Both the position numbers and the translations under genes were made by a program. Under the pieces are notes generated by a model. The model was not told the origin of the DNA. It saw only the letters and a program-made list of their open reading frames with translations, and made no database searches. From positions 310,001-374,000 of the forward strand of contig MKTZ01000025.1 in assembly GCA_001898505.1 (NCBI GenBank): a stretch of 64,000 bases of DNA, given 5' to 3'. The stretch comes from Sphingobacteriales bacterium 50-39. Lineage in GTDB: Bacteria; Bacteroidota; Bacteroidia; Chitinophagales; Chitinophagaceae. This document shows positions 1-6,871 of this stretch, piece after piece (position 1 is the stretch's first letter; each line of letters opens with the position of its first letter).

Positions 1-537
1 CGAGGCATGTGTAAAGAAAATCTGGGTGCGGCCAACGATGCAATCGAAGATTTCGGAAAGGTGATAGATCTGAGAGGAGACCTTGTGCCTAGCGCATATG
101 TACATAGGGCCGCTTGCAAACTAAGCATCCGTGATTTCAAAGGCTCAATTGAAGACTTTACAATGGCTATAGATTTGAATGAAGACGTGTTTATCGAACG
201 GGGGGTTGCTAAGCATCAGATGGGAAATTATCGCAGTGCTATCGAGGACTATACCACTGCAATTGCGAGAAATTCTAATGCTGAACATTTAAAATTCGCC
301 TATGACAAACGGGGAAGAGCTAAGGAAGAAATGAGAGACTATACTGGCTCAATTGAGGATTATACTAAAGCAGTGGAAATTGACCCAACGTTTGGCATGG
401 CGTACAAGAACAGAGGCTTCGCATTTAAAGAACTGGGTAAATTGAAAGAAGCCTGTATAAATTGGAAAAAGGCCGCAGAATTTGGGGATGAAGAGGGCTT
501 GAAAATGGTTCAGAAGTTTTGTGCGAACTTGCTTTAA
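1..537 (+). CDS. TPR-repeat protein, 5' end cut by window edge
   Basis: Only the C-terminal part of the gene is present: the frame is open to base 1, and the Arg-Gly encoded just before the first Met (position 7) fits the consensus of a further TPR helix, so the real start lies to the left. About four tetratricopeptide repeats are visible through the recurring pattern [AS]-I-E-D-[FY]-x-x-A-[IV] (for example SIEDFTMAIDL and SIEDYTKAVEIDP), spaced about 34 residues apart. TPR arrays are protein-binding scaffolds; no catalytic domain or signal peptide is visible. The gene runs convergently towards the DUF6527 gene and ends at a strong terminator. As it lies inside the tRNA-linked island it is probably cargo, but nothing shows that it works with the ubiquitin-like operon. 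Confidence 0.8.
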   Translation, partial: RGMCKENLGAANDAIEDFGKVIDLRGDLVPSAYVHRAACKLSIRDFKGSIEDFTMAIDLNEDVFIERGVAKHQMGNYRSAIEDYTTAIARNSNAEHLKFAYDKRGRAKEEMRDYTGSIEDYTKAVEIDPTFGMAYKNRGFAFKELGKLKEACINWKKAAEFGDEEGLKMVQKFCANLL

Positions 538-551
538 AGTACAAAAGTGAT

Positions 552-581
552 GGAGTAAGTCGTATGGCATTACTCCTTTTT
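552..581 (+). terminator. Rho-independent terminator of the TPR gene
   Basis: A 7-bp stem GGAGTAA/TTACTCC (552-558 and 570-576) with an 11-base loop is followed at once by TTTTT. It lies 15 bases after the TPR stop codon and before the convergent DUF6527 gene. Confidence 0.75.
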
Positions 582-612
582 AGAAAAGTATTCATCGTTT
601 GACAGTAACTAT

Positions 613-948
613 TCACCTTACCCAAACGACTTTCCCTTCCCTTATCAGAAAATGGCTTCCGCAGCCCGCCTTCGCCCAGATAGATGGAGATATAGTGATC
701 CTGCCTTTTTTAACAGAAAAAGACCAGCAGGGCCTGGTATCCTTCAAGAGATTCAAACATATCGTTGTTTTGCAACCGCAGGGACACTTAAAAAACAGTG
801 AATCCGCCTCCAACCCGTCCTGCACAATATAAATAATTCCTTTATGTATCCTGATTGGATTGTGCGCCTTCATACGGTAACGATATCGCGGTTTGAATAA
901 AGACATCGTAGCCGACAATAGACGGTCCAGGCGCTTCTTTTTTTTCAT
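613..948 (-). CDS. DUF6527-like zinc-ribbon protein, last gene of the ubiquitin-like operon
   Basis: A 111-residue basic protein. The centre carries CPCGC (C55, C57, C59) and the C-terminus CGSHF (C96, H99) followed by I-R-E-G-K-V-V-W. This arrangement of a cysteine cluster, a Ser-Ile-Trp segment and a terminal GSHF/W-x-x-x-G-x-[IV]-x-W motif is what I recognise as DUF6527. From memory, DUF6527 proteins recur beside prokaryotic Ubl/E1/E2 operons; I could not search to confirm this. The Cys/His set looks metal-binding, so a structural zinc or a zinc-dependent hydrolase or ligase-adaptor role are all possible. The ATG shares ATGA (945-948) with the stop of the E1-like gene, which implies translational coupling and joint function. 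A 77-residue plus-strand frame across the same bases is a shadow. Confidence 0.75.
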   Translation of the reverse strand: MKKKKRLDRLLSATMSLFKPRYRYRMKAHNPIRIHKGIIYIVQDGLEADSLFFKCPCGCKTTICLNLLKDTRPCWSFSVKKGRITISPSIWAKAGCGSHFLIREGKVVWVR

Positions 949-2354
949 AATCTATCGAGATCTGGCATTCGTAAAAAGGGTTTATAGTCCCCTCGGCCCG
1001 TGAAACGGCTGGCCAACTCATCCACGGGAAATTTTTTCTCGGCCCGGTTTTCAATACAATTAGCAGCATAGTCCATCAACATTCTCGCATAGTCTCCAGG
1101 GGAATCCTCCTTGAAGGGTGTATCGTGTAATCGGTTCAGGCTGTCAATGACGCTCATACTGCTGATCAGCATGTTAACGGGAAGTACAGCAGGACGCTCC
1201 ACATTCGTATTACGGATATAGCCGACCTTCAACCTTTCCTGATACTCCTCCGGAGACCGGCGCGCCAGCCCCTCCGCTTCCAGCAGCTCTGCAGAGTATG
1301 CGTTCCTGCTTAACAGAGACGACATGCCTGGCTGGATATAGTGCACGACAGCGCTGATGCTGTCGATCCCACCTTTACCATCGGCATTGAGTTGAACGCC
1401 CAGGTCGAAATAAGGAATGAGGTAGAAATTAGCTAGCAGGCCCAAAAGATGCCGACCTTCAGCGCTGTCCACGCAGCCAAACAAAACGTCACAACGGATT
1501 AGATGTAACAGTGCTTCCTTCGAATCAAACAAGCTGACAGGATACGAGTAGACGCGCGTCGCCAATTCCACCCCTTCAATTGCAGCTTTCAACATATCGC
1601 TTTTGTTCATTCTCTGCCGAACATCCTCTTTCCTCGACTGAATGATCCGGTTGAGGTTTTTATCCTCCACAGGCTTTGGATCGACTAAAACTAATTCTCC
1701 AACCCCCAGCCGGAATAATTGCTCAATTGTCGGGCTCCCCGTCCCTGAACATCCTACTACCCCGACCCGCAGGGTCTTGACCAGGGCATGAGTAGCCTCG
1801 CCGAAAACCTGCCTGTTTCGAAGAGAAAAGCCATCGCGATCCGCTTCAGCAGAGGAGCCGTTTGTGGATCTCCAAATTCGTATCTGATCACCAGCCATGC
1901 TCACGGTATCAAAAGGAATTTTCTGCAGGTCATGAGTAACGATCCTTCCAAAGACTTTTCCGTCCGGCAGCATGATGGCGGAGCCATGCACTTGGTCGGT
2001 CTCACTCCAACTATATACCGTCGAGAAAAATTCGTCATCAGAAGCGTCGTCGATATGGGAAAACCGGTTGTATCCTCCAGGGTGGCTGTGAATCTTAAGT
2101 AGGGCGAATTTACGCTTCTCCACCTCTTCCAGCAATGGCAAGACCCGCTTTGTGCTCCAGGTGATACGGTCAGGCGTTCTGTCACATTCCTCATAGGGGA
2201 TAAGCACCACCTGGTGCGCCAGTAAGATGGAGCAGCCTTCGCCTTCATGGCGCCCGCAAAGCACAACAGCAACGGCCTCCAATCCATCCCCTGGGAAAAG
2301 ATGCTGACGGAGCTGCTCGTGAAATTTTCCAGGGAATCTAAGCTCGTAGGTCAT
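945..2354 (-). CDS. JAMM peptidase-E1-like (ThiF) fusion protein of a prokaryotic ubiquitin-like system
   Basis: 469 residues with two domains. Residues about 20-150 are a JAB/MPN metalloprotease: E26 and the JAMM motif H89-S-H91-P with S99-x-x-D102 are all present, so it should bind zinc and cut isopeptide or Ubl-tail bonds. Residues about 190-345 are an E1/ThiF adenylation domain: nucleotide loop GVVGCSGTGS (198-207), D225 of LVDP, N233-L-N-R236 (the arginine finger) and D296 of GCVDS. The place where relatives carry Cys pairs after the adenylation core reads PGMSSLLSR (342-350), with serines. The start overlaps the upstream Ubl-E2 gene by 17 bases and the stop overlaps DUF6527 by 4. The expected activity is ATP-dependent activation of the Ubl plus removal of it from substrates. 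JAB-ThiF fusions with E2-like neighbours are known from published surveys of bacterial Ub-like operons. Confidence 0.88.
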   Translation of the reverse strand: MTYELRFPGKFHEQLRQHLFPGDGLEAVAVVLCGRHEGEGCSILLAHQVVLIPYEECDRTPDRITWSTKRVLPLLEEVEKRKFALLKIHSHPGGYNRFSHIDDASDDEFFSTVYSWSETDQVHGSAIMLPDGKVFGRIVTHDLQKIPFDTVSMAGDQIRIWRSTNGSSAEADRDGFSLRNRQVFGEATHALVKTLRVGVVGCSGTGSPTIEQLFRLGVGELVLVDPKPVEDKNLNRIIQSRKEDVRQRMNKSDMLKAAIEGVELATRVYSYPVSLFDSKEALLHLIRCDVLFGCVDSAEGRHLLGLLANFYLIPYFDLGVQLNADGKGGIDSISAVVHYIQPGMSSLLSRNAYSAELLEAEGLARRSPEEYQERLKVGYIRNTNVERPAVLPVNMLISSMSVIDSLNRLHDTPFKEDSPGDYARMLMDYAANCIENRAEKKFPVDELASRFTGRGDYKPFLRMPDLDRL

Positions 2355-3138
2355 GGGCAGGTTTTTTAATGAATTCCTGTTTAAGCCACATTTCGGCTAA
2401 TGGCACATGTGTACTCAGGTTATCCACGCCGGGGCGCCAGGGGTTGCCGGCGGTCCGATGTCTCGACCACTGCTGGAAGCCAACACCTGTTATCGTGAGG
2501 GGGCTGACGGCGCCGATAGCGATACCATCTGTACGCGAAAGCGCCGGACTAAAATAAAGCATATCGAGTTGAGCATCAGGGTAGTTTGGTGTTATCCTGA
2601 CCCCGAGCAAGACCCTTTCCTTATTATAGCCGGTTGGTATCGTGTAACTATGGATCAACACCCATTGCGCCTGCCCATCCTGAACGGTCTCCCATGGAAG
2701 CTTCAGGCTATTCAGGTATTCCTCGTCCTCTTCCGGGAGCGAAAAATCCCTTTTCAGGGACTCTTCGCTTTCACCTTCCGTATGCTCATTCTTGATCGTC
2801 TTGAACTTCTCGATGCCCTTAGCGGTAAAATCGACCTCCTGGTTAGGCTCGATCGTCACCCAGTTCCCATGGATTTTTTGCCTTAACATGTATTCCGCGG
2901 GCGTCTTTCCTGCTTTTTCCAGAATCTGCGCTCCGGTCATGATATGGTGATGGGTGATGTAATACTCGTGGTCCACTTTGTAGCGATATTTGTGTCCATG
3001 TTGGGGCTGATGACCGTGTTTAAAGCATAATTCAATGTCGATAACCTCGCCCTCTGGAGTGATAATAATTATTTCTTCGTTCATATATAGAATTTTAAGT
3101 TTAAAAGAATCTACCTGTTTTACTGGAATACCCTTCAC
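2338..3138 (-). CDS. Multiubiquitin-type Ubl domain fused to a cysteine-less E2-like domain
   Basis: 266 residues from a GTG start that overlaps the preceding micro-ORF stop (GTGA). Residues about 49-117 are a beta-grasp domain of the multiubiquitin type, with the signature TGAQILEKAGKTPAEY and an E-V-D-F-T-x-x-G-I-E-x-F ending. Residues about 135-258 match the prokaryotic E2 family E (Prok-E2_E): LPWE, V-x-I-T-P-x-Y-P near 181-187, Q-W-S-R-H-R at 223-228 and N-P-W-R-P-G-x-D at 232-239. The only cysteine in the whole protein is C38, ahead of the Ubl domain, so the E2 domain has no thioester cysteine. No Gly-Gly end follows the Ubl domain. The gene is followed by the JAMM-E1 gene with a 17-base overlap. 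An internal ATG (residue 19) is an alternative start that would remove C38's upstream flank but not the Ubl domain. Confidence 0.82.
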   Translation of the reverse strand: MKGIPVKQVDSFKLKILYMNEEIIIITPEGEVIDIELCFKHGHQPQHGHKYRYKVDHEYYITHHHIMTGAQILEKAGKTPAEYMLRQKIHGNWVTIEPNQEVDFTAKGIEKFKTIKNEHTEGESEESLKRDFSLPEEDEEYLNSLKLPWETVQDGQAQWVLIHSYTIPTGYNKERVLLGVRITPNYPDAQLDMLYFSPALSRTDGIAIGAVSPLTITGVGFQQWSRHRTAGNPWRPGVDNLSTHVPLAEMWLKQEFIKKPAHDLRA

Positions 3139-3215
3139 TTTGGTGGCGAATTGTCGCCCATGGAGGGGATTTCCTCAATCAACTTATAGTCAGTATATTG
3201 TGTTTGCCGTGCCAT
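3135..3215 (-). CDS. 26-residue micro-ORF leading the Ubl operon
   Basis: An ATG at 3215 opens a frame of 26 codons ending in TGA at 3137-3135. The stop overlaps the GTG start of the Ubl-E2 gene (GTGA, 3138-3135). The peptide begins MARQTQYTDYKL and ends NSPPK; it is hydrophilic with no membrane segment. It may be a real small component, or a leader whose translation couples to the weak GTG start of the next gene. Upstream bases are AT-rich with an AGGA about 8 bases before the ATG. I recognise no family. The 4-base overlap matches the junction style of the rest of this operon and is the main support. Confidence 0.4.
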   Translation of the reverse strand: MARQTQYTDYKLIEEIPSMGDNSPPK

Positions 3216-3324
3216 ATAATTAGTCCTATTTAGAGCGATTGTCCGCCCTTCACAGGATATTACCGTGCTACGAACAAATTCCCCCCGCAGGGGAAAAATT
3301 ATTTTTTACGGTAAATACCAGTAC
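3216..3324. promoter_or_regulatory. Divergent control region between the Ubl operon and the regulatory cassette
   Basis: 109 bases separate the micro-ORF start (3215, leftward) from the ATG at 3325 (rightward). A perfect inverted repeat TTCCCC-N5-GGGGAA lies at about 3280-3297, followed by an A/T tract. It is a plausible operator for a repressor encoded in the divergent cassette. No clear TAnnTTTG element was found on either strand here, so the promoters are not defined. Confidence 0.4.
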
Positions 3325-3921
3325 ATGGATGACCCAGGTAAATATTATGACGCGAACCGCCGCAAGCTGGAAGGTATAGACGACTCCCAGTGGACTAGCG
3401 CGTTGAAAAAATGCCAGGAACATCTTCGTATCAAGCTAAAGCGGCGAGCTACTTTTGGTGCCCATGCGGAAAAGCGGCTGGGGGAGGATCCTTTCGACTA
3501 CTATACTCATTATGCATACAATGCTATAATTTCCGGGAATTGGGAATGGAAGGAGGGTCGTACTCTGGCACAACAAATGATCCTTATCATCGATAGCACG
3601 ATGAGCACGGAGGTAGAAAAGACAAGAACAGGGAAGGAACCCGAGATGCTGAATGGGAATTTCGACGATTATTTCTATTCAGACGAGCCCTTGCCTGATG
3701 AGTTCGAATTCACCAAGGAGATCCTGATCAATAAACAGATCAGCGTGCTGGAAGAGGCCATCAAGGGAGATCAGGACCTGGAGGTATACTGGGAATGCAT
3801 TAAGGACAAAATGAAAAGAGCGGAGATCGCTGCATTCATGGAAATAACCGTTAAAAAGCAAGATAAACTCCGGGAAAAGCTCATCGATAAGGTACGCCAA
3901 TCTCCTTATTTTGAAATGTAA
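3325..3921 (+). CDS. Sigma-70-like/HTH regulatory protein of the Ubl island
   Basis: A GTG 60 bases upstream (3265) would add 20 residues; I chose the ATG at 3325 because the GTG-ATG stretch encodes an unlikely basic and hydrophobic N-terminus and overlaps the inverted repeat. The product is about 198 residues. Residues about 55-100 (DYYTHYAYNAIISGN, then L-A-Q-Q-M) resemble the helical region 2-like part of small Bacteroidota sigma-like proteins. The C-terminal KRAEIAAFMEITVKKQDKLR matches the pattern of a sigma region 4 helix-turn-helix (R-x-E-I-A-x-x-x-x-I-x-x). It heads a plus-strand operon with a helical protein (5-base gap) and an ImmA/IrrE-type peptidase, and is transcribed away from the Ubl operon. 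It is probably the transcription regulator of that operon. The assignment is by pattern only. Confidence 0.5.
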   Translation: MDDPGKYYDANRRKLEGIDDSQWTSALKKCQEHLRIKLKRRATFGAHAEKRLGEDPFDYYTHYAYNAIISGNWEWKEGRTLAQQMILIIDSTMSTEVEKTRTGKEPEMLNGNFDDYFYSDEPLPDEFEFTKEILINKQISVLEEAIKGDQDLEVYWECIKDKMKRAEIAAFMEITVKKQDKLREKLIDKVRQSPYFEM

Positions 3922-3926
3922 TCGCC

Positions 3927-4331
3927 ATGGCAAACACAAATGCGGAAATACTAAACCATTTTTATAGGCTCCTGGCCGAGGTCAACTTCCACCAGGACGA
4001 AAAGGATATGCAACAAGCGGCAGATCCTGCAGGCGATGCGTTCATTCAGAAACACCTTCGGCAGATCAAGCTGCTGACAGCTCAATACAAGGCACGAGAA
4101 ACCAGAAGTCGCTACAAGGAGGTTATAGCACAATTCAGACGGCTGAAAGAGCTGGGTGCGGACCAGCTGAAAAAGCTGCTTACACCCGAACAGGCTCGTC
4201 AGTTCCAGCCCCTGTTTAGCCGGTTTGAAGATCTCTCGAAAAAGGATGAGGCGTCCATTTTGGAGGATCAGGAATTACTACAGCTATTCAGTCTATTAAA
4301 AGATAAACAGGACACTTCCGACAATGAATAA
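3927..4331 (+). CDS. Small helical protein, unknown function, between regulator and metallopeptidase
   Basis: 134 residues, strongly charged and predicted helical throughout (heptad-like runs such as QFRRLKELGADQLKKLL), without cysteine, signal peptide or membrane segment. It starts 5 bases after the sigma-like gene and ends 8 bases inside the metallopeptidase gene, so the three are one operon. Possible roles are an anti-sigma-like partner, a linker between regulator and protease, or the protease substrate. None can be chosen from the sequence. I do not recognise the family. Confidence 0.7.
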   Translation: MANTNAEILNHFYRLLAEVNFHQDEKDMQQAADPAGDAFIQKHLRQIKLLTAQYKARETRSRYKEVIAQFRRLKELGADQLKKLLTPEQARQFQPLFSRFEDLSKKDEASILEDQELLQLFSLLKDKQDTSDNE

Positions 4332-5091
4332 TGCCGCGAAAGCCGCCCGGGAACTGTTGTTGTCCCTTGGTTGGTGCCAACCGAGCGATCTGAGCATGGA
4401 AGAAATTGCCTGGGCCTGCGGACTCATGGTCACCAGAAAGGAAATGGACGGTTGCGAAGGGCGGATCATAATGAGCCGGGACGGCGGCATCATCAGCATT
4501 AATGCGTCTATCGACTATCAGCCAAAGATCAATTTTATCCTCGCACATGAAATTGGGCATAGCTGCCTCCACGGTAACATTCAACCTCTCTTTGCCGATA
4601 ACAAGCATTCTTTGGCGGAATGGTATGCAAAAGGGGAGCACGAGAAAGAGGCCAACGACTTCGCTACTGAGCTCCTCATGCCCTCTGAAGCCTTTGCGAG
4701 GCGGGTAAAGGGCCAAAAGCCAAGTGTAAACGTTATAGGAGATGCTGCGACTTATTTTGGGGCATCCAGGACAGCTGCCTTTCTACGCTATCGTGATCTC
4801 GGAGATTTCCCGGTTATGGTGATCCTCGTTGAAAACGGTGTCGTTAAATGGAAAAGCCATTCTGAGGATTTCCCATTCAAATGGCTTTCGATCAATACAC
4901 CGGTTCCTGCCTTTACCGTAGCCGGCGACTATTTCCATCGCAACAGCAAGGAACCTGGCCCCGAAAAGGTATTTGCGATTGATTGGTTCCCAGACGACTT
5001 CAACGCGCAGCGCAATCCTAAACAGCAATTGTGGGAGCAATGCTCCCGCTTTTCGGACGATGCCATTGTTTCTTGTATATGGACTCCTTAA
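4324..5091 (+). CDS. ImmA/IrrE-family (COG2856-type) zinc metallopeptidase
   Basis: 255 residues. The zinc motif is A-H75-E76-I-G-H79-S within INFILAHEIGHS, followed by the third-ligand helix KEANDFATELLMP (E near 103), both typical of ImmA/IrrE proteins. There is no N-terminal XRE helix-turn-helix, so DNA binding must come from a partner, presumably the sigma-like protein two genes upstream. In ICEBs1 (ImmA), Deinococcus (IrrE) and CBASS (CapP) such peptidases cleave a repressor on DNA damage or related signals. By analogy this one could release the Ubl operon from repression. Its start overlaps the helical gene by 8 bases. The C-terminal 100 residues (VMVILVENGVVKWKS onward) form the usual sensor-like second domain. 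Confidence 0.85.
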   Translation: MNNAAKAARELLLSLGWCQPSDLSMEEIAWACGLMVTRKEMDGCEGRIIMSRDGGIISINASIDYQPKINFILAHEIGHSCLHGNIQPLFADNKHSLAEWYAKGEHEKEANDFATELLMPSEAFARRVKGQKPSVNVIGDAATYFGASRTAAFLRYRDLGDFPVMVILVENGVVKWKSHSEDFPFKWLSINTPVPAFTVAGDYFHRNSKEPGPEKVFAIDWFPDDFNAQRNPKQQLWEQCSRFSDDAIVSCIWTP

Positions 5092-5279
5092 TTAATTCGT
5101 TGCTTTGTATGCAAGTTAGGCGGTTTTCCTCCTTTAATTTCCCAAAGGTTTCCACCATGGTGGTGTACAAGCTTAATTCCGCAAATGAAAGTCAGATCGG
5201 ACACCCCATCAAAAAATTTCATTGTCAAGACCTTTAACACGACAGCCTGCGTCGCTATCATCACGAGGTAGAAACCTCC

Positions 5280-6488
5280 TTAATATTTAAGAAACAGCGG
5301 TTGAATATCATGAAGTATTTTTTTATCCAATAGTTTAGCATAATGCTGAGTAGCGGAAATATTTCTATGACCCAGCATCTTTGAAACACTTTCGATCGGG
5401 ACATGATTATTTAAAGTAACGGTTGTCGCGAAGGTGTGCCTTGCTGTGTGAAAAGTCAGATCTTTTCTGATCCCACAGCAATCAGCAATTTCTTTCAAAT
5501 AGCTATTCATTCGTTGGTTACTTAACACTGGGAGAAGCCGGTTTTTCGCCTTACAATAGGGATGCTCCTGGTACTTCTCGATAATTCGAAAGGCTGCCGG
5601 CAACAGGGGGACGTTTGAAGGGTTTGATGTCTTTGTGCGGTTGACTGCTATCCATGGTCGGTTATCTTGATCGGTAAAGACATTTTGTGGTCCTATTTTA
5701 CGCACATCTGCGTAAGCAAGACCGGTAAAACAGCAAAAAAGGAAGATGTCTCTTACCCGGGTGAGCCGAGCAATGGAGAACTCTTTGTTCATGAGAGCCC
5801 GTAATTCTTCTTCATGAAGAAATACCCGTTGGGTCTGGACAATTTTTGCGCGGTACATGACAAAAGGATCCTTCTTTAGCCATCCATTCGCTATACAATG
5901 GCGGATTATTTTTCTGAAATTTCTGAGATACTTAACGGTGGTATTGTTGGAACAGCCGCGGATGTGACGAAGAAAGAAATCGAACTCTGCAATAAAATCA
6001 TGATCGATTCGCAGGATATCCATATCGGCCGCACCGTATTTCCACATCATAAATTCAATGGTGTGGGACAAACTGGTCTTATATCTTTCCAATGTGCCAG
6101 CAGCAAATTCTTTGGGAATGAGATCGGCCATTCGGCGGTTGTGTTGTTGGAAAATGTCGACGAGCATTCTGGGCTCCTCTTCAACCCCTAAATAATGATT
6201 CTTCAGCGATAAGGCAGTGATGGTTTCTTTTCGCCGGACCATTGCGTGATACGCTTCCAGTAGATCAAACTCTATTAAGCTGAGATCGTTATTGAGGCGC
6301 TTTGCATTTTTGGAAGAGCCTTTCATCCTGCCCGTCCTTGGCATCCAGGAATTTCGTTCAACTGATTTACCAGTGGACACCTCGGCTCTCTTGCCGTCGA
6401 CAGTAATACGCAAGTAAATTGCAAGAGGTTTGCGTTGGTGTTTCTTGTTCTTTTTTAAGAAAAAAAGATGGTGAAGTTTGGGGTGCAT
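5280..6488 (-). CDS. Tyrosine recombinase/integrase of the genomic island
   Basis: About 402 residues from the ATG at 6488 (a GTG at 6515 would add 9). The N-terminal arm-binding domain shows LAIYLRITVDGKRAEVSTG, typical of Bacteroidota integrases, then a SAM-like core-binding domain, then the catalytic domain. Catalytic residues seen are HTARHTF (H-x-x-R), LGHRNISATQHY with the nucleophile Tyr, and the second conserved His in LGH. The first catalytic arginine position reads F-T-G-L-A-Y-A-D-V, with no Arg, as in the IntDOT-like branch. The gene stops near the cargo and starts about 225 bases from the 3' end of a tRNA-Ser gene, the usual place for an element that integrates into a tRNA 3' end. 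Confidence 0.93.
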   Translation of the reverse strand: MHPKLHHLFFLKKNKKHQRKPLAIYLRITVDGKRAEVSTGKSVERNSWMPRTGRMKGSSKNAKRLNNDLSLIEFDLLEAYHAMVRRKETITALSLKNHYLGVEEEPRMLVDIFQQHNRRMADLIPKEFAAGTLERYKTSLSHTIEFMMWKYGAADMDILRIDHDFIAEFDFFLRHIRGCSNNTTVKYLRNFRKIIRHCIANGWLKKDPFVMYRAKIVQTQRVFLHEEELRALMNKEFSIARLTRVRDIFLFCCFTGLAYADVRKIGPQNVFTDQDNRPWIAVNRTKTSNPSNVPLLPAAFRIIEKYQEHPYCKAKNRLLPVLSNQRMNSYLKEIADCCGIRKDLTFHTARHTFATTVTLNNHVPIESVSKMLGHRNISATQHYAKLLDKKILHDIQPLFLKY

Positions 6489-6712
6489 GGTGAGAGATTT
6501 AGTGAACACCAACACTACATCTCTTACTAGTCAAAACAATTCAAATTAATCCAATCGGTGCGTACGAGGAAGTGACCATTAACGAACCGAATAACGAACC
6601 TTCTTGATTCATTTTGCATCAATTTGTGTGCATTTGATGCATAGGTTCGGGAGATTCCAAGTGATTCAAAATCCTTCACAAATCACTGATAATCAATTGT
6701 ATATAAGATTAG

Positions 6713-6799
6713 CGGAGAGGGAGGGATTCGAACCCTCGGTACAGTTGCCCGCACAACGGTTTTCGAGACCGTCCCGATCGACCACTCTGGCACCTCTCC
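6713..6799 (-). tRNA. tRNA-Ser (anticodon CGA)
   Basis: Read on the minus strand: acceptor GGAGAGG (6799-6793) pairs with CCTCTCC (6720-6714), discriminator G at 6713, anticodon stem ACGGT/ACCGT around the loop CTCGAAA (anticodon CGA, reading UCG), a long class II variable arm, and the T-arm GAGGG-TTCGAAT-CCCTC. Length is 87 nt with no encoded CCA. Its 3' end faces the integrase, so it is the likely attachment site; the integrating element would have restored the 3' half. Confidence 0.96.
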
Positions 6800-6844
6800 G
6801 ATACAGCTTTTAAAAGCCGGGACGCAAATGTACTATTTTTCGAC

Positions 6845-6852
6845 TAAGTTTG
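6845..6852 (+). promoter_or_regulatory. Bacteroidota -7 promoter element TAAGTTTG
   Basis: TAAGTTTG fits the TAnnTTTG consensus. It lies 19 bases before the ATG of the sigma-54 activator gene and outside the tRNA, giving a leader of about 10-12 bases. Confidence 0.6.
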
Positions 6853-6871
6853 CCCTCTAATTTCCATTTCA

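Noticed and set aside
599-832. 77-codon plus-strand frame opposite DUF6527
   Set aside because: The minus-strand protein has the recognisable CPCGC and CGSHF motifs and coupled translation with the E1 gene.
5152-5163. 12-bp palindrome CCACCATGGTGG between the metallopeptidase and the integrase
   Set aside because: Single copy, no partner site, and short enough to be chance; not good evidence for an operator or attachment site.
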